Notes: generated by a model not told the origin, from the letters alone. DNA of 64,000 nucleotides from an uncultured Prevotellaceae bacterium (GCA_900318065.1 ONIY01000005.1:1-64000), one strand, 5' to 3'; positions 42,171 to 51,994 are shown, counted from the first letter of the stretch. Numbers and translations: made by a program.

Positions 42171-42965
42171 ATGAAATTCAGAAATTTAATCATGTTGTCG
42201 GTACTGACTCTGTTGGTAACATCATGTACAGCCCCTAAATTGGGCTATTTCCAGGATGTTCAGTCGGGTCAAGTGCAGCAACTCCAAACACCCGAGCTCG
42301 TGACAATTCAGCCTGGTGACAAATTGTCGATTCTTGTTGGCAGTAAAGACCCGGGATTGGCCTATCTGTTCAACCTGCAAATCGTGGGTCGCTACAGAAC
42401 CTCACAGTCCGACGCCAATCTGACAACAAGCCAGGTGGCCAGTTACACAGTCGACGGTGATGGTTTCATCGATTTCCCTGTGCTGGGCAAGCTTCACATT
42501 GCCGGAAAGACTCGTAGCGAGATAGCAGCCTTTGTCAAGAATGAGCTCATCAGCCGCCAGATGCTCAAGGACCCAGTTGTCACAGTCGACTTCCTTGACC
42601 TCTTCTTCTCGGTGATGGGTGAGGTGAACAGTCCTGGCCGCTTCTTGATGGACCACGACAAGACCACACTTATTGATGCCTTGAGCCGCGCAGGCGACTT
42701 GACCATTAACGGCCGTCGCGACAATGTGCTTGTGATGCGTGAGTATGAAGGCAAAAATATGGCTTACCGAATTGACTTGACCAACATGCAGAGTCTTTAT
42801 CAATCGCCCGTCTATTACTTGAAGCAGGGCGATATGATCTATGTTGAGCCTAACGAGAAGAAAGCCCGCGAGTCGACAGCGATGGGAAACACGCTGCTGC
42901 AACCCACTCTCTGGATTTCGCTTGCGTCGTTGCTTACATCGATTTCGGTATTAATATTTAAATAA
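42171..42965 (+). CDS. Polysaccharide export outer-membrane lipoprotein (Wza-like)
   Basis: A 264-residue lipoprotein: signal MKFRNLIMLSVLTLLVTSC with Cys19. Residues about 45-130 form the Poly_export domain (TIQPGDKLSILV, TSQVASYTVDGDGFIDFPVLGKLHIAGKTRSEI). An SLBB-type domain follows (FSVMGEVNSPGRFLMDHDKTTLIDALSRAGDL near residue 147). A hydrophobic C-terminal stretch (LWISLASLLTSISVLIF) would form the outer-membrane helix as in Wza. It is the first gene of the locus and lies 8 nt before the Wzz/BY-kinase gene. Confidence 0.93.
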   Translation: MKFRNLIMLSVLTLLVTSCTAPKLGYFQDVQSGQVQQLQTPELVTIQPGDKLSILVGSKDPGLAYLFNLQIVGRYRTSQSDANLTTSQVASYTVDGDGFIDFPVLGKLHIAGKTRSEIAAFVKNELISRQMLKDPVVTVDFLDLFFSVMGEVNSPGRFLMDHDKTTLIDALSRAGDLTINGRRDNVLVMREYEGKNMAYRIDLTNMQSLYQSPVYYLKQGDMIYVEPNEKKARESTAMGNTLLQPTLWISLASLLTSISVLIFK

Positions 42966-42973
42966 TCAAAATA

Positions 42974-45391
42974 ATGGCTGAAGAAACAACCCCCAAACAA
43001 TATAAGCAACCATCACCCAAAAACGAGGATTTTGAGAAAATCCAGGAGTGGCTGTATCTGTGCCTATCGCGCTGGTACTGGTTTGCCCTCTCGTTGATTG
43101 TTGCGTTTGGTCTTGCGTTACTATATCTGCTGGTAACCACGCCATCCTACACTCGCAAGGCATCTATCCTCATCAAGGATGAAGAGAAAAACCGCTCGTT
43201 GTCTAGCGAGTTTGGACAGTTTACCGATATAGGATTTGGCGTGGGCAAGACTAATCTTTACAACGAGATGATTACGCTTGCGTCACCATCCTATATGCTC
43301 GATGTTGTGAAAGATTTGCATCTCGACATGAATTACATGACCGATGGCAGGTTCCATGAAATAACCCTCTATGGAAAGACCCAGCCAGTGGTAGTGTCGT
43401 TGCCAGATATCGACCCCGAAGAATATGGCGCTTTCACCATGTATCTCAAGCCTAACAACGTTGTTGAACTGACCGACTTTTTCGATGTAAATCACGAAAC
43501 GCCGGTAAACACTCTCATAAAAGGCGAGTTGGGCAAAGCAATACAGACGCCTATAGGCAAAGTCCTTGTCACTCCCACCCAAAATTATGTGGGAAAATAT
43601 GACACTCCCATCAGGGTGAAAAAGAACCGCCTCACCGATGTCGCCAATTCCTATGCCAGCCGACTTGTCATAGAGCTTAATCAGGAGCGTGCTTCGGTGA
43701 TTGACATCTCATTGACCGATCATTCGGCCGAGAGAGCCGAGAATATCCTCAACAAGCTCTTTGAGGTGTATAACAACAAGTGGGTTGAAGACATCAACAA
43801 GCAGGCAATCAGTACCACCTCATTTATTGATGAGGAGCTCAGGACCATTGAGAGCCAACTTGGAACTGTTGATGCCGATATTGCCCAGCAGAAGAGTGCC
43901 ACCCTCACACCCGACCTTGGGGTTGCCACTCAAATTAATCTGGGCCGAATAGAGAATTCTACCACACAGCTGCTTGAGCTTGACAACCAGATTTATATGG
44001 CCAAGATGATCAAGGGCCAGCTCTCGGGCAATAAGATGGAGGTGCTGCCAGCCAACACCGGCATCAGCAATCAAGCCGTGTCGGCACAAATCAAGGATTT
44101 CAACGAAAAAGTGATCCAGCGCAATAGCCTTATTGAGAACAGTGGTATCAACAACCCACTTATCCAGGACCTTGATGAGCAACTCTCGGCAACTCGTTCA
44201 TCTATCATAAGATCGCTTGACAACGAGATCTCCACTCTTACCGACAAGAAAAACAGCCTTGAGACAACAAAGACCGAGGCCACAAGAAAAGTGGAGAGCA
44301 GCCCTATACAAGCCAAAGACTTGCTTGGCGTAGAGCGCCAGCAGAAGGTAAAAGAGCAGCTTTACTTGTTCTTGCTGCAAAAGCGCGAGGAGAACCAGCT
44401 GTCGAAGGCCTACACTGCCTATAACACCAAGATGCTGAATCCTCCATCGGGAAAGCGTTCTCCCTCTTATCCCGTGAAGATCAACGTCTTGATCATTGCC
44501 ATGGTGCTGGGATTGTTGATCCCCATGTTAATCCTGTTCATTGTCAACAACATGAGCACCAAGGTTAAAGGCCGCAAGGATATTGAGATTCTCACTATGC
44601 CATTCATTGGCGAGATACCATTGTCTTATCGCAAGTACAAAGGACTCTTTGCGCTGCTCAACAAGCGCCACGAGGTGCGTGAGATTGTGGTTCAAGAGAA
44701 GAATGGCAACAACATCAACGAGGCGTTTCGCGTTGTGCGCACCAACTTGGAGTTTGTCCTTGGCAAGGACAACAAGGTGATGATGTTCACATCTTCCAAC
44801 GTGGGCTCGGGTAAGACATTCATCTCCACCAACCTTGCCACCAGTTTCGCCATTAAGGGCAAGAAGACACTTCTCATCGACCTTGACCTTCGCAAGGCAT
44901 CAATGTCAACATTCGTTGACTCGCCACAGCGAGGCATCTCGGATTACCTTAATGGACAGTATGATAAACTTGAGGACGTGCTTGTTAAAGGTCGCATCCA
45001 CAAGGGGCTTGACGTGCTGCCTGTAGGTACCATCCCTCCCAACCCAACCGAGCTGCTCTTCAGCGAGAGGTTGTCTATGTTGATCAAGAAAATGAGGGAT
45101 GAGTATGACCTTATTGTGATCGACAGTCCTCCAATCGACATCGTTGCCGATGCCTCAATTATCAATAACCTTGTCGACGTTACCGTTTACGTGCTTCGCT
45201 CGGGCTTGATGGACCGCCAAATGCTTCCTGAGATCGAGAAGTATTACAACGAGAAGCGATTCAACAATATGGTTCTGCTGCTCAATGGCACTACCGTGGA
45301 GAGCAACGGTTATGGTTATCGTCGCTACGGTTATGGCTATGGTTATGGCTACGGCTATGGCTATGGCAACGAGAAGAAAAAGAAAAAATAA
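42974..45391 (+). CDS. Wzz-type chain-length regulator fused to BY-family tyrosine kinase (Wzc-like)
   Basis: An 805-residue inner-membrane protein. A Wzz domain is bounded by two transmembrane segments (WYWFALSLIVAFGLALLYLLV near residue 38 and INVLIIAMVLGLLIPMLILF near 510), with a long coiled-coil periplasmic part (LEDRK-rich, about 280-480). The cytoplasmic kinase has Walker A SSNVGSGKTFISTNLA near 607, Walker A' TLLIDLDLRKASM near 632 and Walker B LIVIDSPPIDIVADAS near 715. The C-terminal tyrosine cluster is an extreme (GY)n run, GYGYRRYGYGYGYG, ending in a lysine run. Its autophosphorylation is expected to control polymer length and export with the Wza partner. Confidence 0.94.
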   Translation: MAEETTPKQYKQPSPKNEDFEKIQEWLYLCLSRWYWFALSLIVAFGLALLYLLVTTPSYTRKASILIKDEEKNRSLSSEFGQFTDIGFGVGKTNLYNEMITLASPSYMLDVVKDLHLDMNYMTDGRFHEITLYGKTQPVVVSLPDIDPEEYGAFTMYLKPNNVVELTDFFDVNHETPVNTLIKGELGKAIQTPIGKVLVTPTQNYVGKYDTPIRVKKNRLTDVANSYASRLVIELNQERASVIDISLTDHSAERAENILNKLFEVYNNKWVEDINKQAISTTSFIDEELRTIESQLGTVDADIAQQKSATLTPDLGVATQINLGRIENSTTQLLELDNQIYMAKMIKGQLSGNKMEVLPANTGISNQAVSAQIKDFNEKVIQRNSLIENSGINNPLIQDLDEQLSATRSSIIRSLDNEISTLTDKKNSLETTKTEATRKVESSPIQAKDLLGVERQQKVKEQLYLFLLQKREENQLSKAYTAYNTKMLNPPSGKRSPSYPVKINVLIIAMVLGLLIPMLILFIVNNMSTKVKGRKDIEILTMPFIGEIPLSYRKYKGLFALLNKRHEVREIVVQEKNGNNINEAFRVVRTNLEFVLGKDNKVMMFTSSNVGSGKTFISTNLATSFAIKGKKTLLIDLDLRKASMSTFVDSPQRGISDYLNGQYDKLEDVLVKGRIHKGLDVLPVGTIPPNPTELLFSERLSMLIKKMRDEYDLIVIDSPPIDIVADASIINNLVDVTVYVLRSGLMDRQMLPEIEKYYNEKRFNNMVLLLNGTTVESNGYGYRRYGYGYGYGYGYGYGNEKKKKK

Positions 45392-45398
45392 GTTTTAG

Positions 45399-45430
45399 TG
45401 GCGGGTACTGTGGGTTTATAGCACCCGCCA
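45399..45430 (+). terminator. Hairpin between wzc and wecC
   Basis: TGGCGGGT pairs with ACCCGCCA (8 bp) in the 69-bp spacer. No strong T run follows, so it is more likely an mRNA processing or attenuation hairpin than a full terminator. Confidence 0.5.
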
Positions 45431-45460
45431 TTTCATGCAAAAACACAGTAAAATATTTAT

Positions 45461-46666
45461 ATGAAAGTTTGTTTCATGGGATTAGGCTATATAGGTCTTC
45501 CCACTGCAATTATAGCGGCAAAGAGTGGAGTAGAGGTTGTTGGGGTTGACATCAACACCAAGGTAGTGGAGATGACCAACGCCGGCAAGATGCACATCAA
45601 AGAGCCAGGACTAGAAGAAGAATTGCAGAATGTGCTCAAGTCGGGCAATTTCAAGGCAACCTCTCACCCCGAAGAGAGTGACGCCTATTTTATTGTTGTT
45701 CCCACCCCTTTCAAGGGCGACCATCAACCCGACATCTCCTATGTTGAGAATGCCACCCGCATGGTTATCCCACTGCTTAAAGCTGGCGACCTTTTTGTCA
45801 TTGAATCGACATCGCCTGTGGGCACTACCGAGGAAATGGCAAAAATCATATTTGACGAACGTCCTGAGTTGAAAGGCAACTTGCACATAGCCTATTGCCC
45901 CGAGCGCGTGTTGCCAGGCAATGTTATTTATGAGCTGGTGAACAACGACCGAGTGATAGGTGGTATTGACGAGGAGTCGACATCTCACGCAATTGAATTC
46001 TATTCTCACTTTGTGCAAGGCCAACTTCATCGCACCAACTCCCGAACTGCTGAGTTGTGCAAACTCACCGAGAACTCCAGCCGTGATGTGCAGATTGCCT
46101 TTGCCAACGAGTTGTCGATGATTTGTGAACACGCCGGCATAAACGTGTGGGACTTGATAGACCTTGCCAACAAGCATCCGCGAGTAAACATACTTCAGCC
46201 CGGATGTGGCGTGGGAGGTCATTGCATTGCTGTTGACCCTTATTTCATAACAGCAGCCTATCCCAAAGAGTCACACATAATCGCCAAGGCAAGGGAGATC
46301 AACAACTATAAGGCGCAATGGTGTGCCGAACGCGTAAAGAACGCAATGCTACAATTTGAACTCAAGAAAAGCCGTAAACCCGTTGTGGCAATGATGGGAC
46401 TGGCTTTCAAACCCAATATCGACGACTTGCGCGAGTCGCCCGCTAAGCGCATCACTGCCGAGGTGCTTCAGAGCAAGAGCAACAGCGACATCTTAGTTGT
46501 TGAGCCAAATATAAAAGAGCACAATGTGTTTAAACTCACTGAATACACCGAGGCCTACGAGCGGGCCGACATTGTTGTGTTCTTAACTGCTCACAACGAG
46601 TTTAAGACTCTAGAGTGGCGAGATGATAAGGTTATTCTAGACTTTTGTGGCATCTTTAGAAAGTAG
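45461..46666 (+). CDS. wecC: UDP-N-acetyl-D-mannosamine dehydrogenase
   Basis: A 401-residue UDP-sugar dehydrogenase. Rossmann motif FMGLGYIGLPTAIIAA at the N-terminus, VVPTPFKGDHQPDISYV near residue 84, ESTSPVGTTEEMA near 115, catalytic Cys in NILQPGCGVGGHCIAVDPYF near 250 and LAFKPNIDDLRESPA near 315. The VPTPF and LPG motifs fit WecC rather than UDP-glucose dehydrogenase. It produces UDP-ManNAcA, implying an aminouronic acid in the exported polymer. The UDP-GlcNAc 2-epimerase partner (wecB) is not in the window. Its stop is followed directly by the ATG of the polymerase gene. Confidence 0.93.
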   Translation: MKVCFMGLGYIGLPTAIIAAKSGVEVVGVDINTKVVEMTNAGKMHIKEPGLEEELQNVLKSGNFKATSHPEESDAYFIVVPTPFKGDHQPDISYVENATRMVIPLLKAGDLFVIESTSPVGTTEEMAKIIFDERPELKGNLHIAYCPERVLPGNVIYELVNNDRVIGGIDEESTSHAIEFYSHFVQGQLHRTNSRTAELCKLTENSSRDVQIAFANELSMICEHAGINVWDLIDLANKHPRVNILQPGCGVGGHCIAVDPYFITAAYPKESHIIAKAREINNYKAQWCAERVKNAMLQFELKKSRKPVVAMMGLAFKPNIDDLRESPAKRITAEVLQSKSNSDILVVEPNIKEHNVFKLTEYTEAYERADIVVFLTAHNEFKTLEWRDDKVILDFCGIFRK

Positions 46667-47836
46667 ATGTTACTAAGCCTACTGGTATATAGCTTGACTG
46701 GTGCTACCCTGTTTTTCTTGGGCTGGCACGTCAACAGGCGAGAGCAACGGCTCCAGTTGCAGAGTGGTGGAGAACTGCCATTCTACAGCTGGGAAATTAT
46801 ATTGTCGCTGCTCATTTTTGCTGTTGTTGCCGGTGCCCGATATCACACTGGGTTTGACCACAAGATGTATCTTGACCAGTACCTTCACCTGCAGCAGACG
46901 GGTGAGTTTGGCCGTGACAATTTTGAATATGGTTTCGAGTGGATTTCAAAACTCTTCGCTTGGTGCCATATTCATTATTTTTTCTACTTTGCATTTTGGG
47001 CGCTATTGCAGATAGGTTTTCTTTATTTTGCGCTCCGTCATCGCAAGCACCTGCTGTGCTGGGTGGGGCTTGGCATCATGTGCGGTTCTTATTTCTTGTG
47101 GATGATGAACTCGGTGCGCCAGGCTGTGGTGGTGTGCCTCTTTGTGGCACTTATTCCCTTGATAAAAGACCGCAAGTTTATTCCTTATGCCATCATAGTG
47201 ATTGCAGGCGCCTTCTTGCACAAGTCGGCACTACTTCTGTTGCCAGTTTTTCTCATAACATTCATTAAAGTAGAAGGCAAAGCACCTAATCGCTACGTGC
47301 TACTGGCGGTGCTGGCCGCTTTTGTGCTTATAGGTTCATTCCCATTCTGGATTGACTACTTCACTAATTACCAGTGGTTTCTTGATCTCACTGGATATAG
47401 CAACTATAGCAACATGAACGACCCCAATGTGGCAGGCAAACTGCGCATGGTCAACTGGGGACCTAATCGCATTGCGGGATTGCTGGGCAATATAGCCATG
47501 ATTTGGTTTTATCCGCAGTTGAAGTCGCATTTCAAAGACGACAAGTTGTTGCCCTATTTCTTTATCCTGGCATTCATTGGCATGTGCCTTAGCAACCTGC
47601 TGATGAATACCACTCATTTCATTTTAAGACCAATTGATTACTTCGTGATTTTCTATTTAGTGCTGAGCGCATATATAATGTGTTATTTAGTAGAAACCAA
47701 GAAATATCTTATAGGAATTGTTATGGCATTGATTTTTTATCTGCCATTCATCAATAATGTATTGAAAGCCGTTTACCGACCCATAGTAGAGAATCAGCCA
47801 TTTCTTTACCATTTCTTTTTCATGCCAACGCTTTAG
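46667..47836 (+). CDS. EpsG-family polysaccharide polymerase, first copy
   Basis: A 389-residue integral membrane protein with about ten hydrophobic segments. AGARYHTGFDHKMYLDQYL near residue 58, EYGFEWISKLFAW near 85 and SVRQAVVVCLFVALIPLI near 145 follow the EpsG pattern (R-x-x-x-G-x-D, E-P/Y-G, R-Q). It would polymerise repeat units on the periplasmic face (Wzy role). Its ATG follows the wecC stop with no spacer, showing translational coupling. A second EpsG-like protein is encoded 1 kb downstream. Confidence 0.85.
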   Translation: MLLSLLVYSLTGATLFFLGWHVNRREQRLQLQSGGELPFYSWEIILSLLIFAVVAGARYHTGFDHKMYLDQYLHLQQTGEFGRDNFEYGFEWISKLFAWCHIHYFFYFAFWALLQIGFLYFALRHRKHLLCWVGLGIMCGSYFLWMMNSVRQAVVVCLFVALIPLIKDRKFIPYAIIVIAGAFLHKSALLLLPVFLITFIKVEGKAPNRYVLLAVLAAFVLIGSFPFWIDYFTNYQWFLDLTGYSNYSNMNDPNVAGKLRMVNWGPNRIAGLLGNIAMIWFYPQLKSHFKDDKLLPYFFILAFIGMCLSNLLMNTTHFILRPIDYFVIFYLVLSAYIMCYLVETKKYLIGIVMALIFYLPFINNVLKAVYRPIVENQPFLYHFFFMPTL

Positions 47837-47851
47837 TATAGACTTTAAACA

Positions 47852-48820
47852 ATGTTAGTATCAATAATAATACCCGTATATAATAGTTGTAGATACGTTG
47901 AGAGATGTATTAGGTCGGTCTTTGACCAGACCTATCAAGACTTGGAAATTATAATAGTTGATGATTGCTGCAAGGATGATAGTGTCGACATTATAAAACG
48001 TGTTCTTATTGAGTATCCCAATGTTGCCCCCAAGGTGAGATTCATTTATCACGAGTTCAACCAAGGCTGTGCAGCAAGTCGCCGCGATGGAATGAAGGAA
48101 GCCACGGGCAAATATATCATCCAGGTCGACAGTGATGACTATGTAGAATCGACCATGGTCGAGAAGTTGGCAGCAAAAGCCCAGGAGGATGATGCCGACA
48201 TGGTAGTGTGCAATTACTACTACACAAATCTCAACCGCCGCACCCTTGTTGAGATTGAGCCCCCTCGCGACAACATCGATTTTGTTTCTAAAGTCTTGCT
48301 TGGAAACATTCATGCCGGCGCATGGAACAAGATGATGCGTCGTTCAATTTTGAAAGAGCATGACATATATCCTGTTGCTGGTATTAATATGGGTGACGAC
48401 ATGACAATTCTAGTGCAGTCATTGTTTTTCATGAAAAATATCAGCTATGTGAGCGATGCTCTCTACTTTTATAATTGTGGCAACGAGAATAGCCTGTCAA
48501 GGACTGTTTACCCCATGGTCAATGACTTGAAGCTTATTAATCTATTTACAACTTTCTTTGATAAGATTCAGGTCACCGACGATGAAATCGTCAAGTCATT
48601 CTATCTCTTCCGCCTTGGCAGGTTGGGCCGAAATCTTCTTTATCATGATTTGAATGATGTGGAGAAGCATTTGCCGGTTTTCAATGTCACGAGTGTGAAT
48701 GATGTGTTCAGTCACAAGCGAATGCCACTACATTATAAACTTATAGTATTCTTCTATTTAAAAGGTTTTATGCCAGGCGTGAATATGTTGCGCAAGCTGA
48801 TAAGTTTCAAGAAGAAGTAA
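47852..48820 (+). CDS. Family 2 glycosyltransferase
   Basis: A 322-residue GT-A fold transferase. VSIIIPVYNSCRYVERCIRSVFDQTYQDLEIIIVDD is the classical GT2 beginning, and the DXD-containing VDSDDYVESTM near residue 91 binds the metal-nucleotide sugar. The region near 150 has HAGAWNKMMRRSIL, the usual acceptor-side motif. No transmembrane segment except weak hydrophobicity at the C-terminus. It adds one sugar of the repeat unit at the inner-membrane cytoplasmic face. The gene is 15 nt after the polymerase gene and one base before the next. Confidence 0.92.
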   Translation: MLVSIIIPVYNSCRYVERCIRSVFDQTYQDLEIIIVDDCCKDDSVDIIKRVLIEYPNVAPKVRFIYHEFNQGCAASRRDGMKEATGKYIIQVDSDDYVESTMVEKLAAKAQEDDADMVVCNYYYTNLNRRTLVEIEPPRDNIDFVSKVLLGNIHAGAWNKMMRRSILKEHDIYPVAGINMGDDMTILVQSLFFMKNISYVSDALYFYNCGNENSLSRTVYPMVNDLKLINLFTTFFDKIQVTDDEIVKSFYLFRLGRLGRNLLYHDLNDVEKHLPVFNVTSVNDVFSHKRMPLHYKLIVFFYLKGFMPGVNMLRKLISFKKK

Positions 48821-48821
48821 C

Positions 48822-50045
48822 ATGTACAGTAAAGGTAGATATTTTTTGTTGCAATCGCTAGTGATGCTGGTGTCACCCATCACAAGTTTCTTGATTGCAT
48901 TGCGTTTCTATAAAAGCACAGTATCACAGATTTTCATGTTGGTATTTGCCTTTTATTTTGGAATGCACTTCTATCTGGCGTGGGACATCTCGAAGCATTA
49001 TGTCAACATGCGCATGTTCTATTGCGATAAAAGTTTGACCGAAATATTGAACAATCCTTTTGCAATTAGCGACGGATTGGATTTCTACCATGTAGCACTC
49101 AAGTATATTATATCTCGTTTTACCGATAGCCGAGAAATTTTTGCCGGCGTCGTGTGTGTTATTTATAGCAGTGTATTCTTGTTCTTCTTTAATCAATTCA
49201 AGCGATTTTACAACAACTTCCTGCCCGTGAGCTGTGGCTTGTTGCTGCTATGTGTAGTGTTTGTAGTGGAATTTTACTGGTATCAAGGTGTTAGATTTTG
49301 GCTGGCAGCGTTTTTCTTTGCAGGTTTCTATTTAAAATATGTCAATACTGGAAAAATACAGTTCTTGCTTATATCAACGTTGAGTGTATTAATCCATTAC
49401 ACTCTTGTCAATATATTCTTGATATTGGCCTTAAACTGGGTATTAAGCAAGTTCTGGGTTTGGTTCAGGGTAATTCTTTTTGGCATTTCATTGTTCTATA
49501 GGTCACTCTCCATCGACTTCATGGGATGGATTATTAAGAACGTTCCTGGACTGGATTTGGGTAAACGCACCGACCCTAATGTTCATGAGAGCCTGGTTCG
49601 TCGCGTCCAGAAAATGAGGGCGACAAATAATATATTCTATTCTCATCGCTCAGAAGCAATAATAATTCTTGGAATCTTGATATTGATGATACTGTGGAGC
49701 CGCAAGGCCGAATTTTCCAAGAAATATCTACAACTCTTATTCTTTGCCTTAACTTTATATACAATCTCTAATTTTGCTTATGCCGAACTTATTTTCTTCG
49801 AGCGATTCATGAAGATCACCGCATTGATGTTCTATTGTTTCCTGTTTATTACAGCATGCCAGAATTACGAGAAAATAAAAGGTGTGAGCTTAATATTAAT
49901 GATACTCACGTCTATTCCTCTATCCTTTGAAATCTTAACTCAAGTGGTAGAGATGCGAGAGCACTTGTTCTATAGTGAATTGTGGTTTGGTAACTTCTTC
50001 ATAAAATGGACGGGAGGTATGACCGATGCCCACGGTAGATGGTAG
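48822..50045 (+). CDS. EpsG-like membrane protein, second polymerase candidate
   Basis: A 407-residue protein with about ten transmembrane segments (MLVSPITSFLIALRFY, FAGVVCVIYSSVFLFFF, GLLLLCVVFVVEFYWYQGVRFWLAAFFFAGFYL). The features DISKHYVNMRMFY, FYHVALKYIISRF and the YQGVRFWLAAFFFAG region resemble the EpsG/O-antigen polymerase family, although the signature is weaker than in the first copy. Placed one base after a GT2 gene. Two polymerase-like proteins in one locus may mean two polymers, or a polymerase and a ligase. Identity beyond EpsG-like is uncertain. Confidence 0.7.
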   Translation: MYSKGRYFLLQSLVMLVSPITSFLIALRFYKSTVSQIFMLVFAFYFGMHFYLAWDISKHYVNMRMFYCDKSLTEILNNPFAISDGLDFYHVALKYIISRFTDSREIFAGVVCVIYSSVFLFFFNQFKRFYNNFLPVSCGLLLLCVVFVVEFYWYQGVRFWLAAFFFAGFYLKYVNTGKIQFLLISTLSVLIHYTLVNIFLILALNWVLSKFWVWFRVILFGISLFYRSLSIDFMGWIIKNVPGLDLGKRTDPNVHESLVRRVQKMRATNNIFYSHRSEAIIILGILILMILWSRKAEFSKKYLQLLFFALTLYTISNFAYAELIFFERFMKITALMFYCFLFITACQNYEKIKGVSLILMILTSIPLSFEILTQVVEMREHLFYSELWFGNFFIKWTGGMTDAHGRW

Positions 50046-50059
50046 CGTGACTTGACGTT

Positions 50060-51109
50060 ATGATATCAAAAGAAATATCCTCACATGTAGTTACTCTGGG
50101 TTGCAGCAACAAGAACCCCAAGGGCGGTATAGCCCAAGTGCTTTACTGCTATGAGCACTATGTCTTTGAGGATTTCAACTTTGTGACGATATCTCGCAAG
50201 AGCAATATATGGAACAACATTGCGCTCTTCACAAGGGGACTGTTCAAATTCTTGTTTATTCTCCTGTTCAAGTCCACGATCAAGATTGTTCACATCCACA
50301 CCTCTCAACGCAAGAGTTTTATCCGCTCCAATGTGTTCATGACCCTGGCAAAACTTTTCAAGAAGAAGCTGGTGCTGCACATCCATGGCGGAGGGTTTAA
50401 AGACTATTACTATGAGGATCCTGACTATGTGACCAAGTGCTTGAAAAAATGTGATGTGATTATCGTTTTGAGTGATGAGTGGAAGCAATTTTTGGAGTCA
50501 ATAGGATTTGAGCCGGTAGTGGTTGAGAATATCATCACAAAACCCATAAAGCGCGAAGTGCCACAAGACGAGAAGGTTCACATGCTGTTCTTGGGGCTGA
50601 TAACTCAGCTCAAAGGCATTTACGACCTTGTAGAGGTGATTGCCCAGCACAAAGACGAGCTTAGAGGCAGAATGGTGCTCCACGTGGGTGGCAATGGCGA
50701 GACACAGAACCTTGTGAAGATGATAAATGACCTGGGCGTTGAGGATATTGTGAAATTTGAGGGTTGGGTCTCTGGTGAGAAGAAAATTGAGTTGATGAAC
50801 TTGTGCAAAGTTTATGTCCTGCCTTCTTATGTAGAGGGATTGCCATTATCAATCCTCGAGGCAATGTCCTATAACATGGCGATTATCTCCACCCGCGTTG
50901 GCGGTATCCCGTCTCTCGTGGAAGACCAGAAGAATGGTTTTCTTTTCGAGCCAGGCGATAGGGACGCTATCTACATCTCATTAAAGAAACTTGTCTTTGA
51001 CGAGCATTTATTGTCAACAATGGGTAGAGATAATAGCCAGCTTGTCGTTGATTATTATCCCGAGAATGTGGCAAGAAAACTCTCAGATATATATAAATCG
51101 TTATTCTAA
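50060..51109 (+). CDS. Family 4 glycosyltransferase
   Basis: A 349-residue GT-B fold transferase. The N-terminal half has GGIAQVLYCYEHY near residue 18 and VLHIHGGGFKDYYYED near 108. The C-terminal half has the GT4 motifs HMLFLGLITQLKGIYDLVE near 175, VEGLPLSILEAMSYN near 260 with the conserved E-x7-E, and ISTRVGGIPSLVED near 278. It transfers a sugar from a nucleotide donor with retention of configuration. It sits 14 nt after the second EpsG gene and 15 nt before the AAC(3)-like gene. Confidence 0.93.
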   Translation: MISKEISSHVVTLGCSNKNPKGGIAQVLYCYEHYVFEDFNFVTISRKSNIWNNIALFTRGLFKFLFILLFKSTIKIVHIHTSQRKSFIRSNVFMTLAKLFKKKLVLHIHGGGFKDYYYEDPDYVTKCLKKCDVIIVLSDEWKQFLESIGFEPVVVENIITKPIKREVPQDEKVHMLFLGLITQLKGIYDLVEVIAQHKDELRGRMVLHVGGNGETQNLVKMINDLGVEDIVKFEGWVSGEKKIELMNLCKVYVLPSYVEGLPLSILEAMSYNMAIISTRVGGIPSLVEDQKNGFLFEPGDRDAIYISLKKLVFDEHLLSTMGRDNSQLVVDYYPENVARKLSDIYKSLF

Positions 51110-51124
51110 ACAGAGTATATAAAA

Positions 51125-51994
51125 ATGAATTATTACCTGAAATCACTGCTAAAACACCTCTCCACATCAAACCAGAGAAAGGCTGCCAGAAGATTTAAAC
51201 GTCATTTCTTGAGTAAAGTGAGCCCAAGACGTAAAATCTCATTAGGCGAGATGAGGTCGATTATAGTAGACGACTTGGGTATAAAAAAGGGAGACCGCAT
51301 AATTGTGTCTTCTAGTTTTGGCAACCTCAATGCTAATTTCTCTCCGCAAGAATTGGTGGAAACATTAATGGATATTATTGGCAAGGATGGGGTTATCATG
51401 ATGCCTTACTATCCACCTATCAATTCTACAGAGTGGGCCTCAAGACATGAAGTGTTTGACATGAGAACCACTAAATCAGGTATGGGTATTCTCACTAATG
51501 TGTTCTCAAAGATGCCCGATGTGTACATGAGTAAGCATCCCACTAAGGCAGTGTGCGTGTGGGGTAAAAATGCTGAGTACATCGCAGCCGATCATGAAAA
51601 AGCTACTACGCCATTTTATTGGGACTCTCCTTATGGTAAGTTCTTTAAGTTGCACACTAAATCATTGGGCTTGGGTCTGAAAAACATTCCCATCTTCCAT
51701 CTTGCTGAGGATGTCTTTAGCGATTCGAAAGACTTTTATTACCAAAAAGAGAAATATAAATTAGAGATTATTGATAAAGAAGGTAATAAGAGTGTGGTTG
51801 AGACCTACGTCCATGACGATGATGTCCTTGACCATTGCCAGTCTGGTGGTGATTATACTAGGGAATTGAATTGTAAGAGCTACAAACGCATAATGCTTGG
51901 GTATCGATATGTCTATGTTATTGACAATGATGACTATTTCGAGACTGCCTTGAAGAAGAGATTCGAGAAAGGCGATTTTAGATATAGAAAGTGA
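51125..51994 (+). CDS. AAC(3)-fold N-acetyltransferase (Antibiotic_NAT family)
   Basis: A 289-residue member of the aminoglycoside 3-N-acetyltransferase family. IIVSSSFGNLN near residue 60, EVFDMRTTKSGMGILTNVFSKM near 108 and KHPTKAVCVWGK near 137 are the usual landmarks, followed by TPFYWDSPYGKFFKL near 160. In a polysaccharide locus this fold most likely acetylates an amino sugar rather than an antibiotic; related polysaccharide-locus enzymes do that. The stop overlaps the GTG start of the next gene, so production is coupled. Confidence 0.85.
   Translation: MNYYLKSLLKHLSTSNQRKAARRFKRHFLSKVSPRRKISLGEMRSIIVDDLGIKKGDRIIVSSSFGNLNANFSPQELVETLMDIIGKDGVIMMPYYPPINSTEWASRHEVFDMRTTKSGMGILTNVFSKMPDVYMSKHPTKAVCVWGKNAEYIAADHEKATTPFYWDSPYGKFFKLHTKSLGLGLKNIPIFHLAEDVFSDSKDFYYQKEKYKLEIIDKEGNKSVVETYVHDDDVLDHCQSGGDYTRELNCKSYKRIMLGYRYVYVIDNDDYFETALKKRFEKGDFRYRK

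Noticed and set aside
51125-51994. Aminoglycoside resistance gene
   Set aside because: Although of the AAC(3) fold, it is embedded in and overlaps polysaccharide genes, so a sugar acetyltransferase role is more likely.
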